Shown in pieces: positions 52,659 through 63,808 of a stretch of 64,000 nt of DNA. How positions within the stretch are numbered: the stretch's first letter is position 1; every line of letters starts with the position of its first letter. The position numbers were made by a program, and so were the translations under genes. Source of the DNA: Pantoea rwandensis (GTDB lineage: Bacteria > Pseudomonadota > Gammaproteobacteria > Enterobacterales > Enterobacteriaceae); the NCBI RefSeq assembly GCF_000759475.1, contig NZ_CP009454.1, positions 930,001 through 994,000 of the forward strand, read 5' to 3'. The notes beneath the pieces are model-generated. The model made no database searches. It saw only the letters and a list, made by a program, of their open reading frames with translations, and was not told the DNA's origin.

Positions 52659-53663
52659 ATGCGTAAGCCAATTATTGCCGTAATTATTGTCGTCCTGGTG
52701 GCGCTGTACGCATCACTGTTCGTGGTGCAGGAAGGTGAGCGCGGTATCGTGCTGCGCTTCGGTAAAGTTCTGCGCGATAGCGAGAACAAGCCGCAGGTTT
52801 ACGAGCCGGGTCTGCACTTCAAGATCCCGTTTATTGAAACCGTGAAGTCGCTGGATGCGCGTATCCAGACCATGGACAACCAGGCCGATCGCTTTGTTAC
52901 CAAAGAGAAGAAAGACCTGATCGTTGATTCCTACATCAAGTGGCGTATCAGTGATTTTAGCCGCTACTACCTGGCAACCGGCGGTGGTGATGTTTCTCAG
53001 GCGGAAGTGCTGCTGAAACGTAAGTTCAGTGACCGTCTGCGATCTGAGATGGGTCGCCTGGATGTGAAAGACATCGTGACGGATTCACGTGGTCGTTTGA
53101 CCACCGACGTGCGTGATGCGTTGAACACCGGTACTGCAGGCAGTGATGACGAAGTACAAACGCCAGCTGCTGATGATGCGATTGCCAGCGCGGCAGCCCG
53201 CGTTGAGCGTGAAACCAACAGCAGCGAGCCAGCACCGAACCCGAACAGTATGGCTGCATTGGGTATCCAGGTAGTTGACGTGCGCATCAAGCAGATCAAC
53301 CTGCCGGCGGAAGTGTCTGATGCTATCTACAACCGTATGCGCGCAGAGCGTGAAGCGGTTGCCCGTAGCCAGCGTTCACAAGGTCAGGAAGAGGCAGAAA
53401 AACTGCGTGCTCAGGCGGATTACCAGGTCACACGTACATTGGCTGAAGCTCAGCGTCAGGCATTGATTTCACGTGGTGAAGGTGATGCGCAGGCAGCAAA
53501 ACTGTTTGCAGATGCTTTCGGTCAGGATCCTGATTTCTATGCCTTTATCCGCAGCCTGCGTGCTTACGAGAACAGCTTCTCTGATAACCAGGATGTGATG
53601 GTGTTGAGCCCGGATAGCGATTTCTTCCGCTTTATGAAGGCACCGACTAACACCGCGCGTTAA
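52659..53663 (+). CDS. hflC: HflC, FtsH-modulating membrane protein
   Basis: Partner of HflK in the HflKC-FtsH supercomplex that limits FtsH proteolysis of membrane proteins. It has 334 residues. The N-terminal membrane helix (about 4-22) is followed by the SPFH domain (about 22-190), interrupted by a Ser/Ala/Asp-rich loop (about 145-185), then the long coiled coil (about 225-290). It ends at a strong terminator. Confidence 0.98.
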   Translation: MRKPIIAVIIVVLVALYASLFVVQEGERGIVLRFGKVLRDSENKPQVYEPGLHFKIPFIETVKSLDARIQTMDNQADRFVTKEKKDLIVDSYIKWRISDFSRYYLATGGGDVSQAEVLLKRKFSDRLRSEMGRLDVKDIVTDSRGRLTTDVRDALNTGTAGSDDEVQTPAADDAIASAAARVERETNSSEPAPNPNSMAALGIQVVDVRIKQINLPAEVSDAIYNRMRAEREAVARSQRSQGQEEAEKLRAQADYQVTRTLAEAQRQALISRGEGDAQAAKLFADAFGQDPDFYAFIRSLRAYENSFSDNQDVMVLSPDSDFFRFMKAPTNTAR

Positions 53664-53680
53664 GAACTGATATAACCTTG

Positions 53681-53709
53681 AGGCCGACAATGTTGTCGGC
53701 CTTTTTTTT
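53681..53709 (+). terminator. Rho-independent terminator of hflKC
   Basis: AGGCCGACA and TGTCGGCCT form a 9-bp stem with the loop ATGT, followed by TTTTTTT. It lies 17 bases past hflC and 12 bases before yjeT. Confidence 0.95.
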
Positions 53710-53721
53710 GGGAAAAATAGA

Positions 53722-53922
53722 ATGAACACAACCATCTGGATGGCGCTGGCATTAGTTCTGGTGCTGGAAGGGCTGGGTCCGATGTTTCTGCCGCGTGTCT
53801 GGCGCCGCATGATTCTGTCGATGGCGCAGTTGCCCGATCGCATCCTGCATCGTTTTGGTGGTGGATTAGTGGTAGCGGGCGTGGTGATTTATTACATGCT
53901 GAGCGTGCACGCGAGCGCATAG
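53722..53922 (+). CDS. yjeT: YjeT, DUF2065 small inner-membrane protein
   Basis: A 66-residue protein with two membrane helices (about 3-21 and 44-62) and a short positively charged loop (PRVWRRMILSMAQLPDRIL). The family is conserved between hflC and purA in enterics; its function is not known. It begins just after the hflC terminator, so expression would need read-through or its own promoter. Confidence 0.93.
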   Translation: MNTTIWMALALVLVLEGLGPMFLPRVWRRMILSMAQLPDRILHRFGGGLVVAGVVIYYMLSVHASA

Positions 53923-54077
53923 CGTTAAATTTGAGCGGTAACGCACGGCTAAATTGTGTCTTGCAGTCGATGTTTCCCCCAACATGTTGTATTGATCAAA
54001 ACGCGGGCAAAAAACCGCGCAATCGTATGCTAAAAGTGCTGAAAGTGAGCAAAACCGATGGTAGAATCCATTTTTAA

Positions 54078-55397
<1,320 letters not shown>

Positions 55398-55405
55398 TCT
55401 TACAT

Positions 55406-55431
55406 GGCCGGACACTGTCCGGCCTTTGTTT
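55406..55431 (+). terminator. Rho-independent terminator of purA
   Basis: GGCCGGA and TCCGGCC form a 7-bp stem (extendable) around CACTG, followed by TTTGTTT. It starts nine bases after the purA stop. Confidence 0.9.
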
Positions 55432-55589
55432 ATCCGCTCTTTGACTCCGCTCACTCTCTTTTTTCTTGCAATTATCGATACTTGCTTAAGAAAAAACGCA
55501 CCGGCTTCCACGCTCTGGTTTATCATCATATTTAAATACCACGCCGACCGGCGCATAACCCTAACGCCCGATGGTTCACCGAGGTATAT

Positions 55590-56033
55590 GTGCAGCTAAC
55601 GAGTTTCACCGATTATGGTCTGCGTGCGCTGATTTACATGGCGACGTTGCCGGAAGGTAAGCAGACCAACATTACCGAAGTCACCGATACCTACGGGGTG
55701 TCGCGTAACCATATGGTTAAAATCATCAACCAACTAAGCCGGGCCGGCTTTGTCGCCGCAACACGCGGTAAAAACGGCGGAATTCGTTTAGGCATGGACC
55801 CGGAAAAAATCGTGATTGGTCAGGTCGTGAGAAAAATGGAGCCTTTGCAGTTGGTGAACTGTGAGGAGTGCGCCATCACACCGGCCTGTCGTCTGCGCAA
55901 GGCGCTGCACGATGCGGTCCAGTTATTCCTCAAAGAGCTGGATAACTATACGTTGGCCGATCTGGTCAAAGATAACGATTCACTGTACCAAATTTTATTG
56001 TCCGAACCGCCGGTGGCAATCCAAATTAAATGA
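55590..56033 (+). CDS. nsrR: Nitric-oxide-sensing Rrf2 repressor NsrR, with altered cysteine spacing
   Basis: Rrf2-family [Fe-S] repressor of nitric-oxide detoxification genes. It has 147 residues (E. coli 141); GTG start at 55590 gives the family N-terminus [16 protein letters not shown]. The winged helix covers about 1-75 ([19 protein letters not shown]). The cluster-ligand segment reads [11 protein letters not shown], so the three cysteines are spaced CX2CX5C. E. coli NsrR has CX4CX5C (NCSSEFCHITPAC), a two-residue deletion here. The frame is intact. It is the first gene of nsrR-rnr-rlmB. Confidence 0.95.
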   Translation: MQLTSFTDYGLRALIYMATLPEGKQTNITEVTDTYGVSRNHMVKIINQLSRAGFVAATRGKNGGIRLGMDPEKIVIGQVVRKMEPLQLVNCEECAITPACRLRKALHDAVQLFLKELDNYTLADLVKDNDSLYQILLSEPPVAIQIK

Positions 56034-56049
56034 CATCGGAGGAACCGTA

Positions 56050-58500
56050 ATGTCAAAAGATCCTTATCAGGATAGAGAAGCAGAAAAGTACGACAACCCC
56101 ATTCCAAGCCGCGAATTTATTCTGGCGCTGTTAGAAAAGCGTGAGAAACCCATCAATCGTGATGAAATTGCCCAGGAATTGAATATCACCAGCGAAGAGC
56201 AGCTTGAAGCGCTGCGCCGTCGTCTGCGCGCCATGGAGCGTGACGGTCAGCTGGTATTTACCCGTCGTCAATGTTACGCCCTGCCAGAACGCCTCGACTT
56301 ACTGCGCGGCAAAGTGATTGGCCATCGTGATGGCTATGGCTTCCTGCGCGTGGAAGGCCAGAAAGATGATTTCTATCTGTCTGCCGAGCAGATGAAATTT
56401 TGCCTGCATGGTGATGTGATTCTGGCTCAGCCGGGCAGTGCAGACCGTAAAGGTCGCCGTGAAGCGCGCGTGGTGCGCGTGCTGGAACCACGCAACAGCC
56501 AGATTGTTGGCCGTTACTTTACCGATGCCGGCACCGGTTTTGTGGTGCCGGATGACAGCCGCCTGAGCTTTGACATCCTGATCCCGCAGGAAGAAACCCA
56601 GAGCGCGCGCATGGGCTCGGTGGTGGTTGTAGAGATCGTCCAGCGCTCAACCCGTCGCACCAAAGCCACCGGAAAGGTCACCGAGATTCTCGGCGATAAC
56701 ATGGGCACCGGTCTGGCGGTCGATATGGCGCTGCGCACCCACGAGATCCCACATACCTGGCCGGAAGAAGTTGAGAAAGAGATCTCGAAACTGAAAGAGC
56801 AGGTGCCAGAGGCGGCAAAAAAAGGCCGCGTCGATCTGCGTGAATTACCGCTCGTTACCATTGATGGTGAAGATGCGCGTGACTTTGACGATGCCGTCTA
56901 CTGTGAGAAAAAGCGCGGTGGTGGCTGGCGTCTATGGGTGGCGATTGCTGACGTCAGTTATTACGTGCGCCCAGGCACAGCGTTAGATGACGAAGCGCAT
57001 CAACGCGGCACCTCGGTCTACTTCCCATCGCAAGTGGTGCCGATGCTGCCGGAGATCCTCTCCAACGGACTGTGCTCGCTGAACCCGCAGGTTGATCGCC
57101 TGTGCATGGTATGCGAGATGACCATCTCTTCCAGCGGTAAGCTCACTGGCTATAAGCACTACGAAGCGGTGATGAACTCCCATGCGCGTCTGACTTACAC
57201 CAAAGTGTGGAACATTCTGCAGGGTGATACCGAACTGCGTGAGCAGTATGCCGCTCAGGTGAAACACCTTGAAGAGCTGCATCACATGTATCAGGAGTTG
57301 GAAACCGCACGTGAACAGCGTGGTGGCATCTCCTTCGAAACTGAAGAAGCCAAATTTATCTTCAATGCGGAGCGTCGTATTGATCGCGTTGAACGTACCG
57401 TGCGTAACGATGCGCACAAGCTGATCGAAGAGTGCATGATTCTCGCCAACATCGCCTCGGCGCGTTATGTTGAGAAGCATCAGGAACCGTCACTGTTCCG
57501 CGATCACGATCGTCCAACCGAAGACAGCATCAAAAGCTTCCGCACCGTATTGAACGAGCTGGGCTTGAGCCTGCCAGGTGGTGCGAAACCGCAGCCTGTC
57601 GACTATGCCGAATTGCTCAAGCAAGTGGCTGATCGTCCCGATGCAGAAATGCTGCAAACCATGTTGCTGCGCTCAATGAAGCAAGCGGTGTACGATCCTG
57701 AAAACCGTGGTCACTTTGGCCTGGCGTTGCAGTCCTATGCGCACTTCACCTCACCGATTCGTCGCTACCCTGATTTGCTGCTGCACCGTGCGATCAAATA
57801 CCTGCTGGCGAAAGAGCAGGGCACGCTGAAAGGTAACACCACGCCAAACGGCGGTTATCACTACGATATGCAGCAGATGTTGCAGCTCGGTCAGCACTGC
57901 TCGATGACTGAACGCCGTGCTGATGAAGCCACGCGTGATGTCGCGGACTGGCTGAAATGTGACTTCATGCAGGATCAGGTTGGCAACGTGTTTAGCGGCG
58001 TGATCTCCAGCGTGACCGGTTTTGGCTTCTTCGTGCGTCTCAACGATCTGTTTATCGATGGCCTGGTGCACGTCTCTTCACTGGACAACGATTACTATCG
58101 TTTCGATCCGATTGGTCAGCGTCTGATTGGCGAATCTGGTGGCCGTACTTATCGTTTAGGCGATACGGTGGAAGTGCGTGTGGAAGCGGTGCACATGGAT
58201 GAGCGCAAAATCGACTTTGCGCTGATCTCCAGCAAGCGCGTACCGCGCGGCGAGGGTAAAACCGAGCGCGAACGTGAGAAGCGCGGCGGCAAGCCGCCCG
58301 CAAGACGTCGTCGTGATGCGGGTAAAAAGGGCACCTTCGAGCCAGATTCAGCGTTCCGCAGCGAGAAGAAGCAGCCTGCGTCTGCTGAAAAATCGGCAAA
58401 AAATGAGAAAAAAGGCAAAAAAATCTCTGAGAAAACCCGTAAAATCGCCGCCGCCACCAAGGCCAAGCGCGGGTCGAAGAAGAAACCTAACGAAGCTTGA
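56050..58500 (+). CDS. rnr: Ribonuclease R
   Basis: Processive 3'-5' exoribonuclease that unwinds structured RNA; it acts in rRNA quality control and trans-translation. The ATG at 56050, after GGAGGAACCGTA, gives 816 residues (E. coli 813). Order: N-terminal helix-turn-helix (about 20-85), two cold-shock domains (about 85-240), the RNB catalytic domain (about 260-590; [14 protein letters not shown]), S1 (about 640-725), then a lysine-rich basic tail (about 730-816). It follows nsrR by 16 bases. Confidence 0.98.
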   Translation: MSKDPYQDREAEKYDNPIPSREFILALLEKREKPINRDEIAQELNITSEEQLEALRRRLRAMERDGQLVFTRRQCYALPERLDLLRGKVIGHRDGYGFLRVEGQKDDFYLSAEQMKFCLHGDVILAQPGSADRKGRREARVVRVLEPRNSQIVGRYFTDAGTGFVVPDDSRLSFDILIPQEETQSARMGSVVVVEIVQRSTRRTKATGKVTEILGDNMGTGLAVDMALRTHEIPHTWPEEVEKEISKLKEQVPEAAKKGRVDLRELPLVTIDGEDARDFDDAVYCEKKRGGGWRLWVAIADVSYYVRPGTALDDEAHQRGTSVYFPSQVVPMLPEILSNGLCSLNPQVDRLCMVCEMTISSSGKLTGYKHYEAVMNSHARLTYTKVWNILQGDTELREQYAAQVKHLEELHHMYQELETAREQRGGISFETEEAKFIFNAERRIDRVERTVRNDAHKLIEECMILANIASARYVEKHQEPSLFRDHDRPTEDSIKSFRTVLNELGLSLPGGAKPQPVDYAELLKQVADRPDAEMLQTMLLRSMKQAVYDPENRGHFGLALQSYAHFTSPIRRYPDLLLHRAIKYLLAKEQGTLKGNTTPNGGYHYDMQQMLQLGQHCSMTERRADEATRDVADWLKCDFMQDQVGNVFSGVISSVTGFGFFVRLNDLFIDGLVHVSSLDNDYYRFDPIGQRLIGESGGRTYRLGDTVEVRVEAVHMDERKIDFALISSKRVPRGEGKTEREREKRGGKPPARRRRDAGKKGTFEPDSAFRSEKKQPASAEKSAKNEKKGKKISEKTRKIAAATKAKRGSKKKPNEA

Positions 58501-58908
58501 GGGTTGGCTCGCGAAGCCTGAAGACCTGATCGCACTGTGAAGCTGGGGCAGCCTTGAACGGCGCCCCTAAGCTAGGCCAGCATGCTGTGATGGCGCCCGT
58601 AGGGCAGATCATGGATAAGTGCGTAGTGATAGCGACCCTAAGTTAGGCCAGCGTGCTGTGATAGCGCCCGTAGGGCAGATCATGGATAAGTGCGTAGTGA
58701 TAGCGACCCTAAGCCAGGCCAGCGTGCTGTGATGGCGCCCGTAGGGCAGATCATAGATAAGTGCGTAGTGATGGCGGCCCTAAGTTAGTTCAGCGTGTTG
58801 TGACGACGAGCGTACGTTAAATCGGCGCGTTTTGTAGGGTGCGCATTAATGTGCATCGAAATTAATACCCTTATATTCAGATATATACATCCAACCTTGA
58901 GCAAACAA
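58501..58908. other. rnr/rlmB intergenic region (408 bp)
   Basis: Dominated by the 71-bp tandem repeat (58565-58810). The stretch just after the rnr stop (58501-58564) includes GGGGCAGCC and GGCGCCCC and may be a decayed repeat edge. A hairpin core GGTGCGCATTAATGTGCATC lies at 58838-58857, 50 bases before rlmB. Confidence 0.75.
58565..58810 (+). repeat. 71-bp tandem repeat array between rnr and rlmB
   Basis: Three near-identical 71-bp units start at 58565, 58636 and 58707, each opening CCCTAAGYYAGGCCAGC, and a diverged partial fourth starts at 58778. Each unit holds CCCTA and, 35 bases later, TAGGG (in GCCCGTAGGGC), so inverted arms alternate along the array and can fold into serial hairpins. 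Units differ at only a few bases. No open frame or unique spacers are present. Confidence 0.9.
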
Positions 58909-59643
58909 ATGAGTGAAATAATTTTTGGTATTCATGCCGTGCAGGCGCTGCTGGAACGTGATCCTCAGCGTTTCCAGGAAGTCTTTATTCTCAAAGGCCG
59001 TGACGATCGTCGCCTGCAGCCGCTGATTGCCGCACTGGAAGCTCAGGGAATTGTGGTTCAGGTGGCTAATCGCCAATGGCTCGACAGCCAGGTGGAAGGC
59101 GGAGTGCACCAAGGTATCGTGGCACGCGTAAAGCAGGGTAAAAATTATCAGGAAGGTGATTTGCCTGATCTGCTGCAAAGTCTGGATAAACCGTTCCTGC
59201 TGGTACTGGACGGCGTCACCGATCCGCATAACCTCGGTGCTTGCCTGCGTAGCGCCGACGCTGCGGGCGTACATGCCGTCATCGTGCCGAAAGATCGTGC
59301 CGCACCGCTGAATGCCACGGCGAAAAAAGTCGCCAGCGGCGCAGCTGAGAACGTGCCATTGATCCGCGTCACCAACCTGGCGCGTACTCTGCGTTTACTG
59401 CAGGAGTACAACATCTGGGTAGTGGGCACCGCAGGTGAAGCCGATCACACCGTGTACCAGAGCAAAATGACCGGCCCGATGGCGCTTGTGATGGGCGCGG
59501 AAGGTGAAGGTATGCGTCGTCTGACCCGTGAACACTGCGATGAGCTGATCAGCATCCCAATGGCGGGCAGCGTCTCTTCTCTGAACGTCTCTGTCGCAAC
59601 CGGTGTCTGCCTGTTCGAAGCGGTGCGTCAGCGTTTGGCGTGA
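58909..59643 (+). CDS. rlmB: 23S rRNA (guanosine-2'-O)-methyltransferase RlmB
   Basis: SpoU-family enzyme that methylates the ribose of G2251 in the peptidyl-transferase P-loop. The ATG at 58909 gives 244 residues (E. coli 243) starting [19 protein letters not shown]; a longer frame from 58849 is rejected. An N-terminal RNA-binding domain (about 1-75) is followed by the SPOUT knot with [31 protein letters not shown] and [17 protein letters not shown]. The ribosome site is weak. The repeat array separates it from rnr. Confidence 0.97.
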   Translation: MSEIIFGIHAVQALLERDPQRFQEVFILKGRDDRRLQPLIAALEAQGIVVQVANRQWLDSQVEGGVHQGIVARVKQGKNYQEGDLPDLLQSLDKPFLLVLDGVTDPHNLGACLRSADAAGVHAVIVPKDRAAPLNATAKKVASGAAENVPLIRVTNLARTLRLLQEYNIWVVGTAGEADHTVYQSKMTGPMALVMGAEGEGMRRLTREHCDELISIPMAGSVSSLNVSVATGVCLFEAVRQRLA

Positions 59644-59732
59644 TCCCCGCCGCAAAAGTGTTTCTGAGCCAGGCATAACTGCACATCCCCCTCATACTTG
59701 AACCATGCGTTTTATGAGGGAGATGCCACATT

Positions 59733-61361
59733 ATGACCTGGACAACCCACAGCGTTTTCAATCAGCCCCATCCTCTTAGTCATAGCAATTTATTCACCCG
59801 CGATATCGCCTTGTGCGAGGCCGTCGTGCGCGAAGGTGCAGGCTGGGATCGCGAATGGCTGGCCTCTGTTGGACTGCAACTCGGCAGCGCTGAATCGCTG
59901 GAATTAGGTCGGCTGGCGAATACCCAACCGCCTGAGCTACAGCGCTATGACGCACGCGGTGAGCGGCTGGACGAAGTGCGCTTTCATCCCGCCTGGCATC
60001 TGCTCATGCAGGGTTTGTGCGCCAGCCGCTTGCACAACCTAAGCTGGCAGCCCGATGTTCAGCCTAATGCGATGGTAGCGCGTGCCGCGCGCTTTATTCT
60101 GCATGCTCAGGTCGAAGCGGGTTCACTCTGCCCGGTCACCATGACGCATGCCGCCATTCCGCTACTGCAAAACCATCTGCCGGAAGCCTACGATGATTGG
60201 CGCGAAGCGCTGCTGAGCGATCGCTACGATGCGCATCATCAGCCGGGCAATAAAAAGCGCGGCCTGTTGATTGGCATGGGCATGACCGAGAAGCAGGGCG
60301 GAACCGATGTGCTCAGCAATAGCACGCGCGCGGAACCTATTGGGTCACGCGGTACGGGTGAACCTTATCGCATTACCGGTCACAAATGGTTTTTCTCTGT
60401 GCCGCAAAGCGATGCGCATCTCATTCTGGCGCAGACTTCGCAAGGGCTGAGCTGTTTCTTTCTGCCGCGTCTGCTGCCTGATGGCACGCGCAACGCGATT
60501 CGCATTGAGCGCCTGAAGGACAAGCTCGGCAACCGATCCAACGCCAGCGCCGAGGTGGAATTCCAGGATGCGATTGGCTGGCTGATGGGCGAAGAGGGCG
60601 ATGGCGTGCGGCTGATCTTAAAGATGGGCGGCATGACGCGCTTTGATTGCGCGCTGGCCAGCCATGGCTTGATGCGCCGCGCCTTATCGATTGCCCTGCA
60701 TCATGCACAGCAGCGTCAGGTTATGGGCAAAAACCTTAGCGATCAACCGCTAATGCGCACCGTGCTGGCGCAGCAGGCCTTGCAGCTGGAAGGGCAAACC
60801 GCGCTACTGATGCGATTAGCACGCGCATGGTCCACGCCTGCCAGCGAGCACGAACGTTTGTACGCACGGCTATTCACGCCCGCCGCCAAGTTTGGCATTT
60901 GCAAAGCCGGCATACCGTTTGTGGCAGAGTCGATGGAGGTGCTGGGCGGTATCGGCTACTGCGAAGAGAGTGAACTGCCACGTCTGTACCGCGAGATGCC
61001 AGTCAACAGCATTTGGGAAGGCTCAGGTAACGTGATGTGCCTCGACGTGCTCCGCGTGCTGGGTCGCCAGGCCGATGTGATGACCATGCTTAACGATGAA
61101 TTTGAAGCGGTAAAAGGCAGCCATCGCCACTTTGATCGTCGCTGGCGCCAGTTAAGGCTGCAGCTTAACCATGTGCGAGAAGGTATGGCGCGCGAGGTGA
61201 CGCAGGAACTGTTACAACTGGCGAGCGCGGCGATTCTGTTGAAAGTGGCTGAACCGCCGTTGGCCGATGGCTGGTGCGATCAACACCTTGATATGCGGGG
61301 GCGACGTTCGCTGAGTGACGATCTCAGCACGCGCTTACTGCTGCGAGCCAGCACTGGCTGA
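59733..61361 (+). CDS. aidB: AidB, acyl-CoA-dehydrogenase-like alkylation-response flavoprotein
   Basis: FAD protein of the acyl-CoA dehydrogenase superfamily. In E. coli it is induced by Ada under alkylation stress, binds DNA and protects it; its true substrate is unresolved. It has 542 residues (E. coli 541). It begins MTWTTHSVFNQPHPL, has flavin-binding GMGMTEKQGGTDVLSN and HKWFFSVPQSDAH, and the catalytic-region ESMEVLGGIGYCEE. A basic C-terminal domain (about 440-542) is the DNA-binding part. Its last 27 bases overlap convergent bsmA. Confidence 0.96.
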   Translation: MTWTTHSVFNQPHPLSHSNLFTRDIALCEAVVREGAGWDREWLASVGLQLGSAESLELGRLANTQPPELQRYDARGERLDEVRFHPAWHLLMQGLCASRLHNLSWQPDVQPNAMVARAARFILHAQVEAGSLCPVTMTHAAIPLLQNHLPEAYDDWREALLSDRYDAHHQPGNKKRGLLIGMGMTEKQGGTDVLSNSTRAEPIGSRGTGEPYRITGHKWFFSVPQSDAHLILAQTSQGLSCFFLPRLLPDGTRNAIRIERLKDKLGNRSNASAEVEFQDAIGWLMGEEGDGVRLILKMGGMTRFDCALASHGLMRRALSIALHHAQQRQVMGKNLSDQPLMRTVLAQQALQLEGQTALLMRLARAWSTPASEHERLYARLFTPAAKFGICKAGIPFVAESMEVLGGIGYCEESELPRLYREMPVNSIWEGSGNVMCLDVLRVLGRQADVMTMLNDEFEAVKGSHRHFDRRWRQLRLQLNHVREGMAREVTQELLQLASAAILLKVAEPPLADGWCDQHLDMRGRRSLSDDLSTRLLLRASTG

Positions 61362-61661
61362 CGGCGCGCCATAGAGAATGGCGGTGCCGTACCAAAAGCC
61401 AGGCAGTGTGGTTTCATCCAGCATCAGGATTTGGTAGTAAACCGCGCCCGCCTGATTCGCTCGTGCGGCTAATGCGCGCTCGGCATCATCCGGTGAGCCA
61501 CGGGTGGAGACCGTGATATTGCCCAGTTTGCGCAAGCCATAGCTTTGCGCGCGGCTGATTTCCTGCGCGTGGCTGGTTGGCGGTGGTGGGGCTTCCGGTG
61601 TGGTTTTAAACGCGGCACAACCGGTTAGTAACAGGCTCAACACCAGTAAAAAGCGACGCAT
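61335..61661 (-). CDS. bsmA: BsmA, biofilm/peroxide-stress lipoprotein (DUF1471)
   Basis: Small lipoprotein linked in E. coli to peroxide resistance in biofilms (formerly YjfO). The ATG at 61659-61661 is chosen: AGGAG precedes it and MRRFLLVLSLLLTGCAAF is a lipoprotein signal with lipobox LLTGC. It has 108 residues and ends GFWYGTAILYGAPSASAGSQQ, longer than E. coli at the C-terminus; the last nine codons overlap the aidB end. It is a fourth DUF1471 member in this window. Confidence 0.92.
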   Translation of the reverse strand: MRRFLLVLSLLLTGCAAFKTTPEAPPPPTSHAQEISRAQSYGLRKLGNITVSTRGSPDDAERALAARANQAGAVYYQILMLDETTLPGFWYGTAILYGAPSASAGSQQ

Positions 61662-61677
61662 AATACGCTCCTGATAA

Positions 61678-61707
61678 GGAAGATGGCTCCAGTTTAGGCC
61701 ATCTTCC
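61678..61707 (-). terminator. Hairpin between the chemoreceptor gene and bsmA
   Basis: GGAAGATGGC and GCCATCTTCC form a perfect 10-bp stem with a 10-base loop, nine bases past the chemoreceptor stop. On the minus strand only TTATC follows, so termination may be partial and allow read-through into bsmA. Confidence 0.65.
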
Positions 61708-61716
61708 CCGTTCACA

Positions 61717-63648
61717 TCAGTCTTTCAAATGAAAAACACTCACCAGCTGGGTTAAATGATGACCCTGCTGGCTCAACGTCTGCGCTGTGGTTTCCGATTG
61801 GGTAACCATATCGCTGCTTTGGTGCGTCGCCTGGCCAATATGATTCATCGCCAGATTCACCTGACCAATGCCCGCCGCCTGTTCCTGTGCTGCGATATTG
61901 ATTTCGCCCATCAGCGTTTTCACCTGGTCAATATGGCTAACAATATGCTGCATTGCATCGCGCGTTTGCTCGGACAGCGCATGGCCGGCCGCGACTTTAT
62001 CGATGGAGGTGGCGATCAAGTTATCGATCTCTTTAGCCGCATTGGCACTGCGTTGCGCCAGCGCACGGACTTCCGCTGCGACCACGGCAAAGCCTTTGCC
62101 ATGCTCACCGGCACGCGCCGCTTCCACCGCCGCGTTTAGCGCCAGAATATTGGTCTGGAATGCAATGGATTCAATCACATGGGTGATATCAGCGATGCTC
62201 TGTGAAGCCACGCGGATCTCCGCCATAGTTTCGACCGAGCGCGCTACCGTACTGCCGCCATGATTGACGGTGCTGGCCGCTTCACCCACCAGCGCCATCG
62301 CCTGGCGCACGTTGGCCGCGGTTTGCGCCACGGTGGCACCAAACTGCTCCATGCTGGCAGAGGTCTCTTCCACGCTACTCGCCTGACGATTGATCTGTTC
62401 GCTGATGCTGGAGCTGCTGGCGGCGATAGTGTCAGTGCCACGACTGATATCGCGTGCCGCATGACGAACCTGACTCACCACTTTTTCCAGCCCATCGCCG
62501 ATGCCGTTAATCGCCGCGACCAGTTGACCAATTTCATCACGGCGGGTGGAATCCAGATGCGCCTGCAAATTACCGGCCGCATACTGCTCTGCCAGATGAA
62601 TCACCTGCTGCAACGGGCGCGTAATGGCGCGTCGGCTATACCAGATGAAGCCCACGGCGAAAGCGATGACCAGGGCAAGCCCAATGGCGATAAACAGGTT
62701 ACGGCTCTGGGTAATCGGTGCCAGCAGGCTGGCGCGGCTGACTTCGCCAGCGATAATCCAGTTCCAGCCCGGCAGCTGCTGCCACGCCAGCAGCTTAGTC
62801 TCGCCATCCAGTTGAATACTCAGCAATCCTTTGGATTGGGTTAACAGCTGTTGCTGGACAGACTGATCCCAGCTCGGCAGCTTGCCTTCGGATTGACGAT
62901 CAAACAGATACTGTCCTTGCGTGCTGCCGGGGGCGCCGTTGAGTACAAAGAAGGTGCCGCTGTCGCCGAGATGGCGTGCCAGCACTTTGTCGCGCATCAG
63001 GGCATATTGCGCATCGATCTGCACGCCGACAAACAGAATGGCGATCACCGCGCCGCTCTCATCCTGTACCGGCTGATACTGAGTGATATAGCGATGGCCA
63101 AACAGCGTGGCCAGCCCGCGATAGACTTCGCCCTGATTAACGCTGCGCCAGGCTGCGCTGCTGCGGTCAAGTCGGGTGCCAATGGCGCGATTGCCATCCT
63201 CTTTTTTCAGCGAGGTGGCAATACGAACATAGTCTTCACCATCACGCACAAAGATGGTCGACACTGCACCGGTACGATCGAGAAAATCATCCACCGCGAT
63301 TTGATCCAGATTGAGGGTTTTCAGCCCCGCGCGCAGGGTTGGCGTGCTAAGTTCGCCGACCTGAATACGCTCATTCTCATCACGGCTAAAGCGCTTGGGC
63401 AGGAAACTCTGGAACAGTTTGGTGTAGTTCGCCACTTCTTCAGACAACGTGGCGTTAAACATGGTGGCCATTTCATTAATGCCCAGCACCTGATTCTGCA
63501 TATCATCGGTCGCCAGCTGTTCCAGTTGGCGAGCCGCGTTATGGCTCAGGGTTAAGGTCAGGGTAAACAGCACAATTGCCACGCTTAAAGACGTCAATAC
63601 AGACAGTTTAATGCCGAGACCCATGGCGCTGAGAGAGAGACGCTTCAT
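61717..63648 (-). CDS. Methyl-accepting chemotaxis protein with periplasmic Cache domain
   Basis: Membrane chemoreceptor that controls CheA through CheW. It has 643 residues. A membrane helix (about 12-34) is followed by a large periplasmic Cache3/Cache2-type sensor (about 36-310), a second helix (about 312-335), HAMP (about 337-390), and a methyl-accepting signalling domain. The hairpin tip [26 protein letters not shown] is intact. There is no C-terminal NWETF-like pentapeptide, so CheR/CheB would dock elsewhere. The ligand is unknown. E. coli has no receptor gene between bsmA and yjfP. A sigma-28-like promoter lies upstream. Confidence 0.93.
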   Translation of the reverse strand: MKRLSLSAMGLGIKLSVLTSLSVAIVLFTLTLTLSHNAARQLEQLATDDMQNQVLGINEMATMFNATLSEEVANYTKLFQSFLPKRFSRDENERIQVGELSTPTLRAGLKTLNLDQIAVDDFLDRTGAVSTIFVRDGEDYVRIATSLKKEDGNRAIGTRLDRSSAAWRSVNQGEVYRGLATLFGHRYITQYQPVQDESGAVIAILFVGVQIDAQYALMRDKVLARHLGDSGTFFVLNGAPGSTQGQYLFDRQSEGKLPSWDQSVQQQLLTQSKGLLSIQLDGETKLLAWQQLPGWNWIIAGEVSRASLLAPITQSRNLFIAIGLALVIAFAVGFIWYSRRAITRPLQQVIHLAEQYAAGNLQAHLDSTRRDEIGQLVAAINGIGDGLEKVVSQVRHAARDISRGTDTIAASSSSISEQINRQASSVEETSASMEQFGATVAQTAANVRQAMALVGEAASTVNHGGSTVARSVETMAEIRVASQSIADITHVIESIAFQTNILALNAAVEAARAGEHGKGFAVVAAEVRALAQRSANAAKEIDNLIATSIDKVAAGHALSEQTRDAMQHIVSHIDQVKTLMGEINIAAQEQAAGIGQVNLAMNHIGQATHQSSDMVTQSETTAQTLSQQGHHLTQLVSVFHLKD

Positions 63649-63685
63649 AAAGTACCTATTTCAAGACTATTGGAGGGGTACAAGA

Positions 63686-63712
63686 TCAACGGCAATTGCG
63701 GCAAAAGGTTTA
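63686..63712 (-). promoter_or_regulatory. Predicted sigma-28 (FliA) promoter of the chemoreceptor gene
   Basis: On the minus strand TAAA, 15 bases, then GCCGTTGA. The flagellar consensus is TAAA-N15-GCCGATAA, so the -35 is perfect and the -10 matches six of eight. Transcription would start near 63677, leaving a leader of about 30 bases. This places the receptor in the flagellar regulon. Confidence 0.7.
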
Positions 63713-63782
63713 GTACAGAAATTATTCTGATTAAATGTGAAGTCGCTCGCGTTTTGCCGCTCAGCGCTTACACTGTGACGGG

Positions 63783-63797
63783 TGATAATCATTCTCA
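63783..63797 (+). promoter_or_regulatory. Fur-box-like sequence upstream of yjfP
   Basis: TGATAATCATTCTCA matches the 7-1-7 Fur core TGATAATNATTATCA with one mismatch. It ends 11 bases before the yjfP ATG, close to the ribosome site, which would suit repression in iron-replete cells. The function is inferred from sequence only. Confidence 0.5.
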
Positions 63798-63808
63798 ACG
63801 GAGGCGGT

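Noticed and set aside
53990..54030. PurR box before purA
   Set aside because: The sequence around 54000 has only loose resemblance to the PurR dyad. I could not align it convincingly by eye.
58565..58810. Possible CRISPR array
   Set aside because: The 71-bp units are directly contiguous and almost identical throughout, with no unique spacers and no cas genes nearby.
63686..63702. Alternative -10 of the chemoreceptor promoter at GCCGCAAT
   Set aside because: Its spacing from TAAA is too short for sigma-28, while GCCGTTGA is at exactly 15 bp.
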